Positions 41,256-49,161 of a stretch of DNA of 64,000 nt are shown here, piece by piece (position 1 is the stretch's first letter; the number at the start of each line of letters is the position of its first letter). The notes beneath the pieces were generated by a model that was not told the DNA's origin, ran no database searches, and was given only the letters and a program-made list of their open reading frames with translations. The position numbers were made by a program, and so were the translations under genes. Location: NCBI GenBank assembly GCA_044226865.1, contig JBGAGE010000001.1, forward strand, positions 744,001 to 808,000, given 5' to 3'. The stretch comes from TMP-86 sp044226865. Lineage in GTDB: Bacteria; Pseudomonadota; Gammaproteobacteria; Steroidobacterales; Steroidobacteraceae.

Positions 41256-42653
41256 AGCCGGTGGGGAGGGCGCCGTGCCTGCGGGCGTCGCTGCGCCCGG
41301 CGTTGCAGCCATGCCCGCCGCAATGCAACGGTTCTTGCCGGCGTTCTTTGCCTGGTAGAGCGCCGCGTCCGCGCGTTCGAACGCGAGCCCCGGCGTGTCC
41401 TTGTCCTGCAGCAGCGCCATGCCGCAGGACAGCGTGACCTTCACCGGTGTGCCGCGGAAATGCAGGCGCAGCATCTGTACCGTTTCGCGCAGCTCATCCG
41501 CGATCGTCTGCGATGCCTGCAGGGACAGCCCCACCATGACCATGGCGAATTCCTCCCCGCCGATGCGGGCGACGAAGTCGGTCGAGCGGATTCCCTGCGC
41601 CAGGCAACGCGCCACCGTCTGCAGCACGCGATCACCGGCGCGATGACCGAAGGTGTCGTTGATGGCCTTGAAGTCATCGACGTCCCAGACCAGCAGCGTC
41701 ACCGGTCCAAGGGTGTGGGCGCGGCGCGCGAGCTCCTGTTCCATGCGCTCATCGAATGCCTTCCGATTGTTGATGCCGGTGAGCGGATCGATGCGCGCCC
41801 GATTGCGCTCGACCACGAGGCTGGCGTTCAGGGCGCGCGTTTCCGCCTCCAGCTCCGCCACGCGCTTGCCCATCTGCTCCGCCTGCGCAATCTGCTCGGC
41901 CAGGCGCTTTTGCTCGGATTCGCGGAATTCCTGCACGCTTTGCCGCACCGTTTCCAGCCCGGCGGTCACCAGCGATTGCAACGCGGCAAGATTGGTGGCC
42001 TTGCTCGATTCGAGGGACAGCTCGCTCATCTGCCGCACCATGCGTGCATCGAATTGCGCCGAGTCCTCCTGGCCGCTGCGGCCCAGGTCGGCCGAATCCG
42101 AGAAGTAGCGGGTGAGCTCCGCCAGGCGCAAGTTTACGGTGGCGAGGACGGAGGCCGCCTGCTTGCGCTCGGTCTCGGCTGCTTCGCCGCGCGCGCGCAC
42201 GAGGTCCGCGGTGCGCTCCAGGATCGTCGCCAGCTCGGCATCGCTGCGCGCCCGGGTCAATTCCTGGCGCAGCGTTCCCGCCTTGGGCTCGGTATCGGCA
42301 TCGCTTCCCGCCAGGCGATCCAGCAGCAGGGCGGTGGCGGCGCAGGTGGCGTCCCAGCGCCCGTCGCCGCTGCCGCGGGGCAGCACCGGCGCCACGAGGT
42401 CCACCGCGGTCACCGCGGTGGTGAGATTGTTCACCAGGGTTTCGAGTTCCTCGACTTCCGCCTGCCGGCGGTTGGCGGCGGCGATGACGGCGAGTTCCGT
42501 ATCCAGGGTCTCATTCACCCCCATGCCGGCGGCGCACAGGCGGTTGATCATCAGCCGCAGCACTTTTTCGATCTGCCGCCAGCGCTTCTCCTCGGCCTCC
42601 ATTTCGAGGACCGAGTCGCGGTATTTCTGCTTCCAATCGAGGATTTCGGGCAC
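41247..42653 (-). CDS. Diguanylate cyclase with long coiled-coil N-terminus
   Basis: 468 residues, GTG start. The C-terminal GGDEF domain has the active-site motif GGEEF and an intact RxxD inhibitory site (RSTD) five residues before it, so it should make c-di-GMP with product feedback. The N-terminal ~285 residues are mostly helical and charged, with likely coiled coils around 235-285 (ESEQKRLAEQIAQAEQMGKRV). I recognise no named sensor domain. The final residues are a Pro/Ala/Gly tail. It converges on the HD gene with a 9-nt overlap. Confidence 0.93.
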   Translation of the reverse strand: MPEILDWKQKYRDSVLEMEAEEKRWRQIEKVLRLMINRLCAAGMGVNETLDTELAVIAAANRRQAEVEELETLVNNLTTAVTAVDLVAPVLPRGSGDGRWDATCAATALLLDRLAGSDADTEPKAGTLRQELTRARSDAELATILERTADLVRARGEAAETERKQAASVLATVNLRLAELTRYFSDSADLGRSGQEDSAQFDARMVRQMSELSLESSKATNLAALQSLVTAGLETVRQSVQEFRESEQKRLAEQIAQAEQMGKRVAELEAETRALNASLVVERNRARIDPLTGINNRKAFDERMEQELARRAHTLGPVTLLVWDVDDFKAINDTFGHRAGDRVLQTVARCLAQGIRSTDFVARIGGEEFAMVMVGLSLQASQTIADELRETVQMLRLHFRGTPVKVTLSCGMALLQDKDTPGLAFERADAALYQAKNAGKNRCIAAGMAATPGAATPAGTAPSPPASG

Positions 42654-42733
42654 GATTCATTCGCCGAGGCTCGGTGATCCTCCTTGAATCGGCCGGGCCC
42701 GCAGGATCTTGAGAATCCGTGCGTCGGGCGGCT

Positions 42734-43564
42734 TCAATCCACTGCCAGCTGCAGGTCGGCCAGGCGCTGCCGCTCAGCCCGGCGCATGTACACGCCGGCC
42801 ACGATCACGCAGGCGCCCACCAGCAGGATGATGAGGCTGGCGAGGGCGTTCACGTCCGGGCTGATGCCGAGCTTCGCCTTGGAGAAGATCACCATGGGCA
42901 GCGTGCTGGCGCCAGGCCCCGACACGAAACTCGAAATCACCAGGTCATCGAGCGACAGCGTGAAGCTCAACAGCCAGCTCGAGGCCAGCGCCGGCGAGAT
43001 GATGGGGAGGGTGGTGTCGAGAAACGCGCGCACCGGACCTGACCCTAAGTCCATGGCGGCTTCCTCCAGCGAGCGGTCGGCACTGGCCAGGCGCGATTGC
43101 ACGGTGATGGTGACGTAGGCCGTGCAGAAGGCCACATGCGACAGCACGATGGTGGTGAAGCCGCGGTGCGGCCAGCCGAACAGGTTGAGCATGGTCACGA
43201 ACAACAGCAGCTGGGTGATGCCGGTGATGATCTCCGGCATGACCAGCGGCGCATTCACCATGCCGGTGAGCAGCAGGCGGCCGCGAAAACCCTTGAAGCG
43301 CACCAGCGAGATCGCGGCGAGTGTTCCCAGCGCCACCGCCAGCGTGGAGGCCACCACGCCCACCTTCAACGACAGCCAGGCCGCATCCAGGATCTGGTCG
43401 TTATGCAGTAGCGTGGCGTACCAGGAGGTGGTGAAGCCACCCCAGACGCTGACTAGCGCGGAGGCATTGAAGGAATAGACGATGAGCACCACCATCGGCA
43501 CGTACAGGATGGCGATGCCCAGGCACAGCATGGTGATGAGGAATGCGGACGGGCCTTCCTTCAT
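42734..43564 (-). CDS. PotI-like ABC transporter permease
   Basis: 276 residues with six membrane helices. The EAA loop that contacts the ATPase reads EEAAMDLGSGPVRAFLDTTLP. It belongs to the spermidine/putrescine PotI/PotC group. It overlaps the PotH-like gene by 4 nt. The 80 bp after the diguanylate cyclase start hold no clear promoter. Confidence 0.92.
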   Translation of the reverse strand: MKEGPSAFLITMLCLGIAILYVPMVVLIVYSFNASALVSVWGGFTTSWYATLLHNDQILDAAWLSLKVGVVASTLAVALGTLAAISLVRFKGFRGRLLLTGMVNAPLVMPEIITGITQLLLFVTMLNLFGWPHRGFTTIVLSHVAFCTAYVTITVQSRLASADRSLEEAAMDLGSGPVRAFLDTTLPIISPALASSWLLSFTLSLDDLVISSFVSGPGASTLPMVIFSKAKLGISPDVNALASLIILLVGACVIVAGVYMRRAERQRLADLQLAVD

Positions 43565-44493
43565 TCCATGTCCTTGGCGCTGTAATGCTGGTACAGCGCA
43601 ATCGGCCCGACTAGCAACACCAGGAACACGATCGCAACCGCGGAGGCCACCGGCCAGTCACGATTGCCGAAGAACTCATCCCACAGCACCCGGCCGATCA
43701 TCAGGTTGTCAGGTCCCCCGAGGAGCGTGGGGATGACGAATTCGCCCACCGCGGGAATGAAGACCAGCATGGAGCCCGCGATGATGCCGGGCATGGCCAG
43801 CGGCAACGTCACATCGACGAACGCCCGCCATGGGCGGCTGCCCAGGTCGGACGCGGCTTCCAGCAGGGAATGATCGAGCTTTTCCAGAGTGGCGAACAGC
43901 GGCAGCACCATGAAGGGCAGGTACGAGTAGATGATGCCCAGATAGACGGCGAGACTCGTGCGCATGATCTGCAGGGGCTGGTGGATCAGCCCCAGCCACA
44001 ACAGCAGCGAATTGATCAGCCCGTTTTCACGAATGATGCCCTCCAGCGCATAGACGCGCAGCAGGAAGGAGGTCCAGAAGGGCAGGATGATCACCAGCAG
44101 CAGCAGGTTCTGGGTGCTCTTCGAGGTGCGCGAGATGGCGTAGGCCATCGGAAAACCCAGCGCCAGACAAATGAGCGTGGAGAAGAACGCGGTCTTGAGC
44201 GAGTACAAATACGCAATGGCGTACACCTCGTCGGTGAACAGGTATTTGTAGTTGTCGGGGTGGAGCGTGATGTCGATGCGCCCGCCGGGGGCAACGTCGA
44301 TGATGTTGGTGTACGGCGGGACGTGGATGGCCGTCTGCGAAAAGCTGATCATCAGCGCAAAGCCGAAGGGGATCAGGAAGAACACCAGCAGGAAGAAGAA
44401 CGGCGGGAAGATGATCAGCCAGCGGTTGTGCCGCTGCAGCCAGCCGGGCCGGTCCATTGCCGGAATGCGATGCGCGATATCCACCGCCGGCAT
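43561..44493 (-). CDS. PotH-like ABC transporter permease
   Basis: 310 residues with six main membrane helices and a large periplasmic loop after the first (residues ~55-100), typical of PotH/PotB. The EAA loop reads EAASDLGSRPWRAFVDVTLP. Forms the membrane channel with the PotI-like protein. The binding protein is encoded 3 kb away on the other strand and the ATPase 12 kb away, an unusual split. Confidence 0.92.
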   Translation of the reverse strand: MPAVDIAHRIPAMDRPGWLQRHNRWLIIFPPFFFLLVFFLIPFGFALMISFSQTAIHVPPYTNIIDVAPGGRIDITLHPDNYKYLFTDEVYAIAYLYSLKTAFFSTLICLALGFPMAYAISRTSKSTQNLLLLVIILPFWTSFLLRVYALEGIIRENGLINSLLLWLGLIHQPLQIMRTSLAVYLGIIYSYLPFMVLPLFATLEKLDHSLLEAASDLGSRPWRAFVDVTLPLAMPGIIAGSMLVFIPAVGEFVIPTLLGGPDNLMIGRVLWDEFFGNRDWPVASAVAIVFLVLLVGPIALYQHYSAKDME

Positions 44494-44582
44494 TGTGACC
44501 AGCGGCGCCCGGCTTTGGCAACGGGAAAATGCCCGGCACCCCGGATGCGCCGCCGGCTACGGGTGACGCCTGCCATGCGGGA

Positions 44583-44598
44583 GCGGCGGTTGCGCCGC
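44583..44598 (-). terminator. Stem-loop just after pilU
   Basis: GCGGCG-GTTG-CGCCGC, a 6-bp GC stem with a 4-nt loop, 10 nt beyond the pilU stop on the minus strand. No U-tract. The rest of the 114-bp gap before potH shows no clear promoter. Confidence 0.4.
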
Positions 44599-44607
44599 GC
44601 CGGGCTC

Positions 44608-45807
44608 CTAAGCCGCCTCGCTGTCGGACTCGGGCTCCTCTTCCGGCGTCAGCGACAGCGCTGCGGGTGCGGCCGCGGCGGCCCCGGCCGCGGCCGGGGT
44701 GGCGCGCGCCTTGGGATCGCCCTTGAGCTTGATGTTCAGGCGCAGCTCGTTGGCCGAGTCGGCATTGCGGATGGCCTCCTCGAAGGTGATGGCGCCCTCG
44801 TTGTGCAGGTCGAACAACGAGGCATCGAAGGTGCGCATGCCGAGCTCGCGCGACTTGCTCATGATGGTCTTGATCTCGTGGAATTCGCCCTTCAGCAGCT
44901 TGTCGGCGACGATGGGCGTGTTGAGCAGGATCTCGATGGCCGCGCGCCGGCCCTTGCCGTCGGCGGTGCGCACCAGCCGCTGCGAGATGATGGCGCGGAG
45001 GTTCGCGGACAGGTCCATGAGCAATTGCTTGCGGCGCTCCTCGGAGAAGAAATTCACGATGCGATCCAGGGTCTGGTTGGCGCTGTTGGAATGCAGCGTC
45101 CCCAGGCACAGGTGCCCGGTCTCGGCGAAGGTGATCGCGTGCTCCATGGTTTCCGTGTCGCGGATTTCACCGATGAGGATCACGTCGGGCGCCTGCCGCA
45201 GGGTGTTCTTCAGCGCGTTGTGCCAGGAATGGGTGTCGATGCCGACCTCGCGGTGCGTGACCAGCGATTGGCGCGACTGATGCACGAATTCGACCGGATC
45301 CTCGACGGTGACGATGTGGCCGGCGGAGGTGCGGTTGCGATGATCGATCATGGCTGCAAGCGACGTGGACTTGCCCGAGCCGGTGGCGCCGACCACCAGC
45401 ACCAGGCCGCGCTTGGCCATCACGATGTCCTTGAGCGTGTCCGGCAGGCCGAGGGCGTCCAGTCCCTTGATCTCGTTGGCGATGGTGCGGATCACCATGC
45501 CCACATGCTGCTGCTGCACGAACACGTTTACGCGAAAGCGCGAGACGCCCGGGACCGAGATCGCGAAATTGCATTCCAGCTCGCGCGCAAATTCCTCGCG
45601 CTGGCGCTCGTTCATCAGGGCGTTGGCGAGCTCGCGCGTCACGTCGCCGTTGAGCTTCTGGCCGGTCAGGGGCTTCATTGCACCCTGGATCTTCATGCTG
45701 GGAGGAAAATCCCTGGAGATGAACAGGTCGGACCCTCCCGCCTGGCTCATCACCGTCAGCAATTTGACAATATGGGCCTTCGCCTGTTCCTCGGTCAGCA
45801 CCGCCAT
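44608..45807 (-). CDS. pilU: PilU-type twitching motility ATPase
   Basis: 399 residues. Walker A GATGSGKST, Walker B region LIGEIRDTETMEHAI and His box AETGHLCLGTLHSNSA mark a PilT-family retraction ATPase. The C-terminal block MSKSRELGMRTFDASLFDLH and the acidic/Ala-rich tail point to PilU rather than PilT. PilU works together with PilT to retract type IV pili under load; PilT is not in the window. AGGA precedes the ATG at 45807. Confidence 0.92.
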   Translation of the reverse strand: MAVLTEEQAKAHIVKLLTVMSQAGGSDLFISRDFPPSMKIQGAMKPLTGQKLNGDVTRELANALMNERQREEFARELECNFAISVPGVSRFRVNVFVQQQHVGMVIRTIANEIKGLDALGLPDTLKDIVMAKRGLVLVVGATGSGKSTSLAAMIDHRNRTSAGHIVTVEDPVEFVHQSRQSLVTHREVGIDTHSWHNALKNTLRQAPDVILIGEIRDTETMEHAITFAETGHLCLGTLHSNSANQTLDRIVNFFSEERRKQLLMDLSANLRAIISQRLVRTADGKGRRAAIEILLNTPIVADKLLKGEFHEIKTIMSKSRELGMRTFDASLFDLHNEGAITFEEAIRNADSANELRLNIKLKGDPKARATPAAAGAAAAAPAALSLTPEEEPESDSEAA

Positions 45808-45942
45808 CACACGTCCTGTCGCAGTTCAACGGGAAGCGGCAATGTAGCTGAATGGCGGTCGGCGTTATGGTGGGCGAATCACGTTATTGGGGCGACGCAG
45901 TTCGCATAAACGACACCGTATTGGAGCCGGTCCGCGGGGAGG

Positions 45943-46443
45943 TCAGTAGCTGATCGTGACCGTGATGCTGTCGCGGTAATTGCCCGGCACCGCCGCTCGA
46001 TTGAACGCGGTGTCCGGCAAGCGGCCGAAGACGTTCACGATTCGCGCGGCGCCCAGGCCATTCCCAACCCCGCTGCGCGTAGCTGTGGCGCCGGTGCCAT
46101 CGCCGAAGACGATGGTGCGCGCACCGTTGGTGTAGAGGTTGTATTGCAGCGTATTGGGGCCCGATGCCATGAGCCGCTGGGCCAGGTTGGCACCGGTTGT
46201 CGTTCCGGCATTCAGTGACACCGTGAACGCCGTATTGCGCGTGCACTTCACGCGGATCGTGGTATTGGCGTTGCGCGCACCCCGGCCGGGTGTGTAGGCG
46301 CCGAAGGCGATGTCGCCTGCCGTCGCCGAACAGGCGGATTGCAGGTTGACGGAGACACCGAAGGTGGAGGAGGTGGTGGCGGCGCCAGCGGAGCCGGCGG
46401 CCGCGACGCACGCCAATAGTGACAACCACCACAACCTGCACAT
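45943..46443 (-). CDS. Spore coat U (SCPU) domain protein, secreted
   Basis: 166 residues with a signal peptide (MCRLWWLSLLACVAAAGSAGA). The mature part is a single SCPU domain: TFGVSVNLQSACSATAGDIAFG, then a second cysteine in RVKCTRNTAF, and a C-terminal strand YRDSITVTISY. These two cysteines form the family disulfide. SCPU proteins are pilin-like subunits of Csu-type chaperone-usher fimbriae, but no usher or chaperone is adjacent. GGGAG 5-6 nt before the ATG supports the start at 46443; the open frame continuing to 46860 is not coding. Confidence 0.85.
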   Translation of the reverse strand: MCRLWWLSLLACVAAAGSAGAATTSSTFGVSVNLQSACSATAGDIAFGAYTPGRGARNANTTIRVKCTRNTAFTVSLNAGTTTGANLAQRLMASGPNTLQYNLYTNGARTIVFGDGTGATATRSGVGNGLGAARIVNVFGRLPDTAFNRAAVPGNYRDSITVTISY

Positions 46444-46466
46444 GCTCACTCCCGGGCGGGCCAACT

Positions 46467-46482
46467 TGCCGATCAATCGGCA
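46467..46482. promoter_or_regulatory. Palindrome in the leader of the SCPU gene
   Basis: TGCCGAT-CA-ATCGGCA, perfect 7-bp arms, 24 bp upstream of the SCPU ATG. It could be an operator or a hairpin (6-bp stem with TTGA loop on the minus strand) controlling translation of the SCPU gene. Confidence 0.4.
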
Positions 46483-46591
46483 CGCAAGCATTCTTGCCTT
46501 GCCGCCGGGTGATTGGGTGACCGGCATCGCAGTTCCCCCGCTTCGTCCGGCGTGCCATACCGAATCTGCCGGTGATCTCTCATTCCTGCGT

Positions 46592-46610
46592 CGGCGGCGG
46601 GCCGCCGCCG
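46592..46610. repeat. GC-only inverted repeat between SCPU and TetR genes
   Basis: CGGCGGCGG-G-CCGCCGCCG, perfect 9-bp arms around one base, in the 222-bp divergent gap. It lies 56 bp before the TetR ATG. A weak -10-like TAATAT (46629-46634) sits between it and the gene. No good -35 is seen. Confidence 0.45.
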
Positions 46611-46665
46611 AGGACGGCACGGCTCCTGTAATATGCCGCGTGAACCAACTTCGTGAGAGACCCCC

Positions 46666-47601
46666 ATGGCCGTACGCCGCACCACCAAGGCACGCAAGGA
46701 TCCCGCGGCCCCTCCCGGCAGCGCGCGCGACCGCCAGCGGCAGCGCCTGATCGAGGCGTGCATCTCCGCATTGCACGTGCACGGCCCGTCCAAGACCACC
46801 GTGGAACGGGTCACGGGCATTGCCCGCATGTCGCCGGGCATCGTGCGTTTCTATTTTCAATCCAAGGACGCGATGATGCTGGCTTCGCTGCGCTTCCTCG
46901 CCGAGGAATTCGAGCAGCAGCTGCTGATACCCGTGTCGCGCCTGAAGGCGGACCCGGTGGCAGCCCTGAGCATGCTGGTGGATTTGTACCTGGACCCGCA
47001 GATCGCCAGTCCACGCAAGGTGTCGGTATGGTATTCGTTCTGGGGTGAGGCAAGTTCGCGCGCGGAGTACTTCGACCTGTGCGGCCAGAAGGACGCCAAC
47101 TTCACCGCGCTCACGCGCGATCTCATCGATCGCATGATCCGCTTCACCGGCGCCGCGCAGCTCGACCCCGACGGGGTGGCGCTGGGGCTGATCGGCGTGC
47201 TCGAGGTGCTATGGCAGGACATCGCCTTCCAGGACGAACGATCCATCGACCGTCCGCAGGTGAAACGCCGCGCGATGTCGTATCTGCGCTCGGTGTTTCC
47301 GGGACACTTCGGCGGTGAGCGCGCCTCGGTGCGCAGTACCGCCGGCGGCGGAATTCCCGAGCCGTCCAACTCGCCGCCCGTATCACCGGCGGCAGCCTGG
47401 TGGCTGGCCGGGCATGTGGCGCAATTGCCGGCGGGACGTGGCGAGCTGCAGTTGAACTGGGACGGCAGGGCCGTTCGCGTGGGACGGGATGCGCGTGGTT
47501 TGTGGGCGCGATGGGGCGATGGCGACGGTGCAACGCCCCTCGAGGTGTGCGAGCGCGACGGATTCCTGTTTCTGCGCGGTGCCACGCATGCGCTAGAATA
47601 G
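46666..47601 (+). CDS. TetR/BetI-like regulator with unusual C-terminal extension
   Basis: 311 residues; normal TetR proteins are about 200. Residues ~22-70 form the HTH (RLIEACISALHVHG, RVTGIARMSPGIVRFYFQSK), and 75-210 resemble the BetI ligand domain (VWYSFWGEASSRAEY). After residue ~217 comes a linker and then 244-305: WWLAGHVAQLPAG, RAVRVGRDARGLWARW and ERDGFLFLRGA. These read like the first and last strands of a Rieske oxygenase N-terminal domain with the cluster-binding middle missing. It precedes the aldehyde dehydrogenase by 35 bp and probably controls the amine module. Confidence 0.85.
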   Translation: MAVRRTTKARKDPAAPPGSARDRQRQRLIEACISALHVHGPSKTTVERVTGIARMSPGIVRFYFQSKDAMMLASLRFLAEEFEQQLLIPVSRLKADPVAALSMLVDLYLDPQIASPRKVSVWYSFWGEASSRAEYFDLCGQKDANFTALTRDLIDRMIRFTGAAQLDPDGVALGLIGVLEVLWQDIAFQDERSIDRPQVKRRAMSYLRSVFPGHFGGERASVRSTAGGGIPEPSNSPPVSPAAAWWLAGHVAQLPAGRGELQLNWDGRAVRVGRDARGLWARWGDGDGATPLEVCERDGFLFLRGATHALE

Positions 47602-47636
47602 CGGCTCCTTCGGCGATCAAATCCGTGGAGAATTGC

Positions 47637-49136
47637 ATGAGCCTGTCGGATCTCACCCTGGCGGATTGGCGCGATCGCGCCGCCAAACTCAAGTTCGAGA
47701 CGCGTCACTTCATCGATGGCGAATACGTCGATTCGGTGAAGGGCGGGCGTTTCACAGTCGTCAACCCCGCCACCGGCAGGCCGCTGTGCGAGGTGAGCGC
47801 CGGCACCGCCGCCGACGTGGACCGTGCGGTGGCCAGCGCCAAACGCTGTTTCCAGTCGCGCGCCTGGAGCCGGATGGCGCCGCGCGATCGCATGGGCGTG
47901 CTGGCGCGGCTCTCCTGCCTGGTCGAGGCGCACGCGGAGCAGTTCGCGCTGCTCGATACGTTGTGCATGGGCAAGCCCATTCGCGACATGCTCGCCATCG
48001 ACATCCCGTCCGCGGCGCAGAATTTCGCCTACTTCGGCGAGCTGGTGGACAAGATCGATGGCGCGGTCACCGCCACCGCCGCCGATGCGTTTCACTACAT
48101 CCTGCGCGAGCCCCTGGGCGTGGTGGGGTGCATCGTGCCGTGGAATTACCCGCTGCTGATGGCGGTGTGGAAGGTGGCGCCGGCGCTCGCCGCGGGCAAC
48201 TGCGTGGTGTTGAAGCCGGCCGAGCAGTCGCCGCTGTCCGGGCTGCTGTTGGGCAAGCTGTTCGTGGACGCGGGCGGGCCGCCGGGCGCGCTCAACGTGG
48301 TCAACGGCCTGGGAGAGGAGGCGGGCGCCGCCCTGGCGCTGCACCAGGACGTGATGAAGATCGCCTTCACCGGCTCCACCGAGATCGGCAAGCAGATGCT
48401 CATCTATGCCGGGCAGTCGAACATGAAGCGCGTGGCGCTGGAATGCGGCGGCAAGTCCCCGCAGATCTTCCTGGGCGACCTGCCCGACATGGACGTGGCG
48501 GTCACCTACGCCATCAACGGCATCTACGGCAACATGGGCGAGGTGTGCAATGCCGGGTCCCGGCTGCTCATCGACAAATCCATTTCCAAGGAATTCGTGG
48601 CGCGCTTCGTCGAGCGCGGCCGCACGGCGTACGTGCCCGGCGATCCGCTCGATCCTGCCACCAATCTCGGCCCGCTGGTCACGGATTCGCATCGCAAGCG
48701 CGTGCTGAATTACGTGGCGCGCGGCAAGAGCGAAGGCGCGCGGCTCGAGTTTGGCGGTGCCGCACCGGACAACCCCGGCGCGTTCATCCAGCCCGCGTTG
48801 TTCTCCGGCGTCACCAACCGCATGACCATCGCGCGTGAGGAGATATTCGGCCCCGTGGCGGCGGCCATCGAGGTGGACGGCATCGCAGAGGCCGTGGCCA
48901 TCGCCAACGATTCCATCTACGGCCTGGCGGCTTCCGTGTGGACCCGCGATCTGGCGACGGCGCACAAGGCCGTGCGCGACCTGGAAGCCGGCGTGATCTG
49001 GGTGAACTGCTTCGACCACGGCGACATGACGCAGCCGTTCGGCGGCTACAAGCAGTCGGGCCAGGGACGCGACAAGTGCCTGGAAAGCCTGCTCTCCTAC
49101 ACGCAGACCAAATCAGCCTGGGTTCACCTCGGCTGA
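47637..49136 (+). CDS. NAD-dependent aldehyde dehydrogenase (PuuC/betaine-aldehyde dehydrogenase type)
   Basis: 499 residues. Catalytic cysteine in GEVCNAGSR, general base Glu in ALECGGKSP, and NAD-binding GSTEIG are present. VPWNYPLLMAVWKVAPALAAGN is typical of the family branch containing PuuC and betaine-aldehyde dehydrogenases. It could oxidise an omega-aminoaldehyde, betaine aldehyde or another aldehyde released by the amine module. Converges on the Rieske gene across a strong hairpin. Confidence 0.92.
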   Translation: MSLSDLTLADWRDRAAKLKFETRHFIDGEYVDSVKGGRFTVVNPATGRPLCEVSAGTAADVDRAVASAKRCFQSRAWSRMAPRDRMGVLARLSCLVEAHAEQFALLDTLCMGKPIRDMLAIDIPSAAQNFAYFGELVDKIDGAVTATAADAFHYILREPLGVVGCIVPWNYPLLMAVWKVAPALAAGNCVVLKPAEQSPLSGLLLGKLFVDAGGPPGALNVVNGLGEEAGAALALHQDVMKIAFTGSTEIGKQMLIYAGQSNMKRVALECGGKSPQIFLGDLPDMDVAVTYAINGIYGNMGEVCNAGSRLLIDKSISKEFVARFVERGRTAYVPGDPLDPATNLGPLVTDSHRKRVLNYVARGKSEGARLEFGGAAPDNPGAFIQPALFSGVTNRMTIAREEIFGPVAAAIEVDGIAEAVAIANDSIYGLAASVWTRDLATAHKAVRDLEAGVIWVNCFDHGDMTQPFGGYKQSGQGRDKCLESLLSYTQTKSAWVHLG

Positions 49137-49158
49137 CGGCGCGCGCCTGCGCGCGCCG
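49137..49158. terminator. Bidirectional stem-loop between convergent genes
   Basis: CGGCGCGCGC-CT-GCGCGCGCCG, perfect 10-bp arms filling the gap between the aldehyde dehydrogenase stop and the Rieske gene stop. All-GC and symmetric, so it can stop polymerase from both sides; no U-tract. Confidence 0.55.
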
Positions 49159-49161
49159 GCT

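Noticed and set aside
43870..45909. 679-codon plus-strand frame opposite potH and pilU
   Set aside because: Composition is arginine/glutamine/histidine-rich without motifs; the minus-strand genes are certain.
46440..46560. Possible c-di-GMP riboswitch in the SCPU leader
   Set aside because: A hairpin and a GCAAGGCAAG-like stretch caught my eye, but the conserved GEMM core was not found.
46444..46860. Upstream extension of the SCPU frame to 46860
   Set aside because: The signal peptide and ribosome binding site place the start at 46443; the extension runs into the TetR gene on the other strand.
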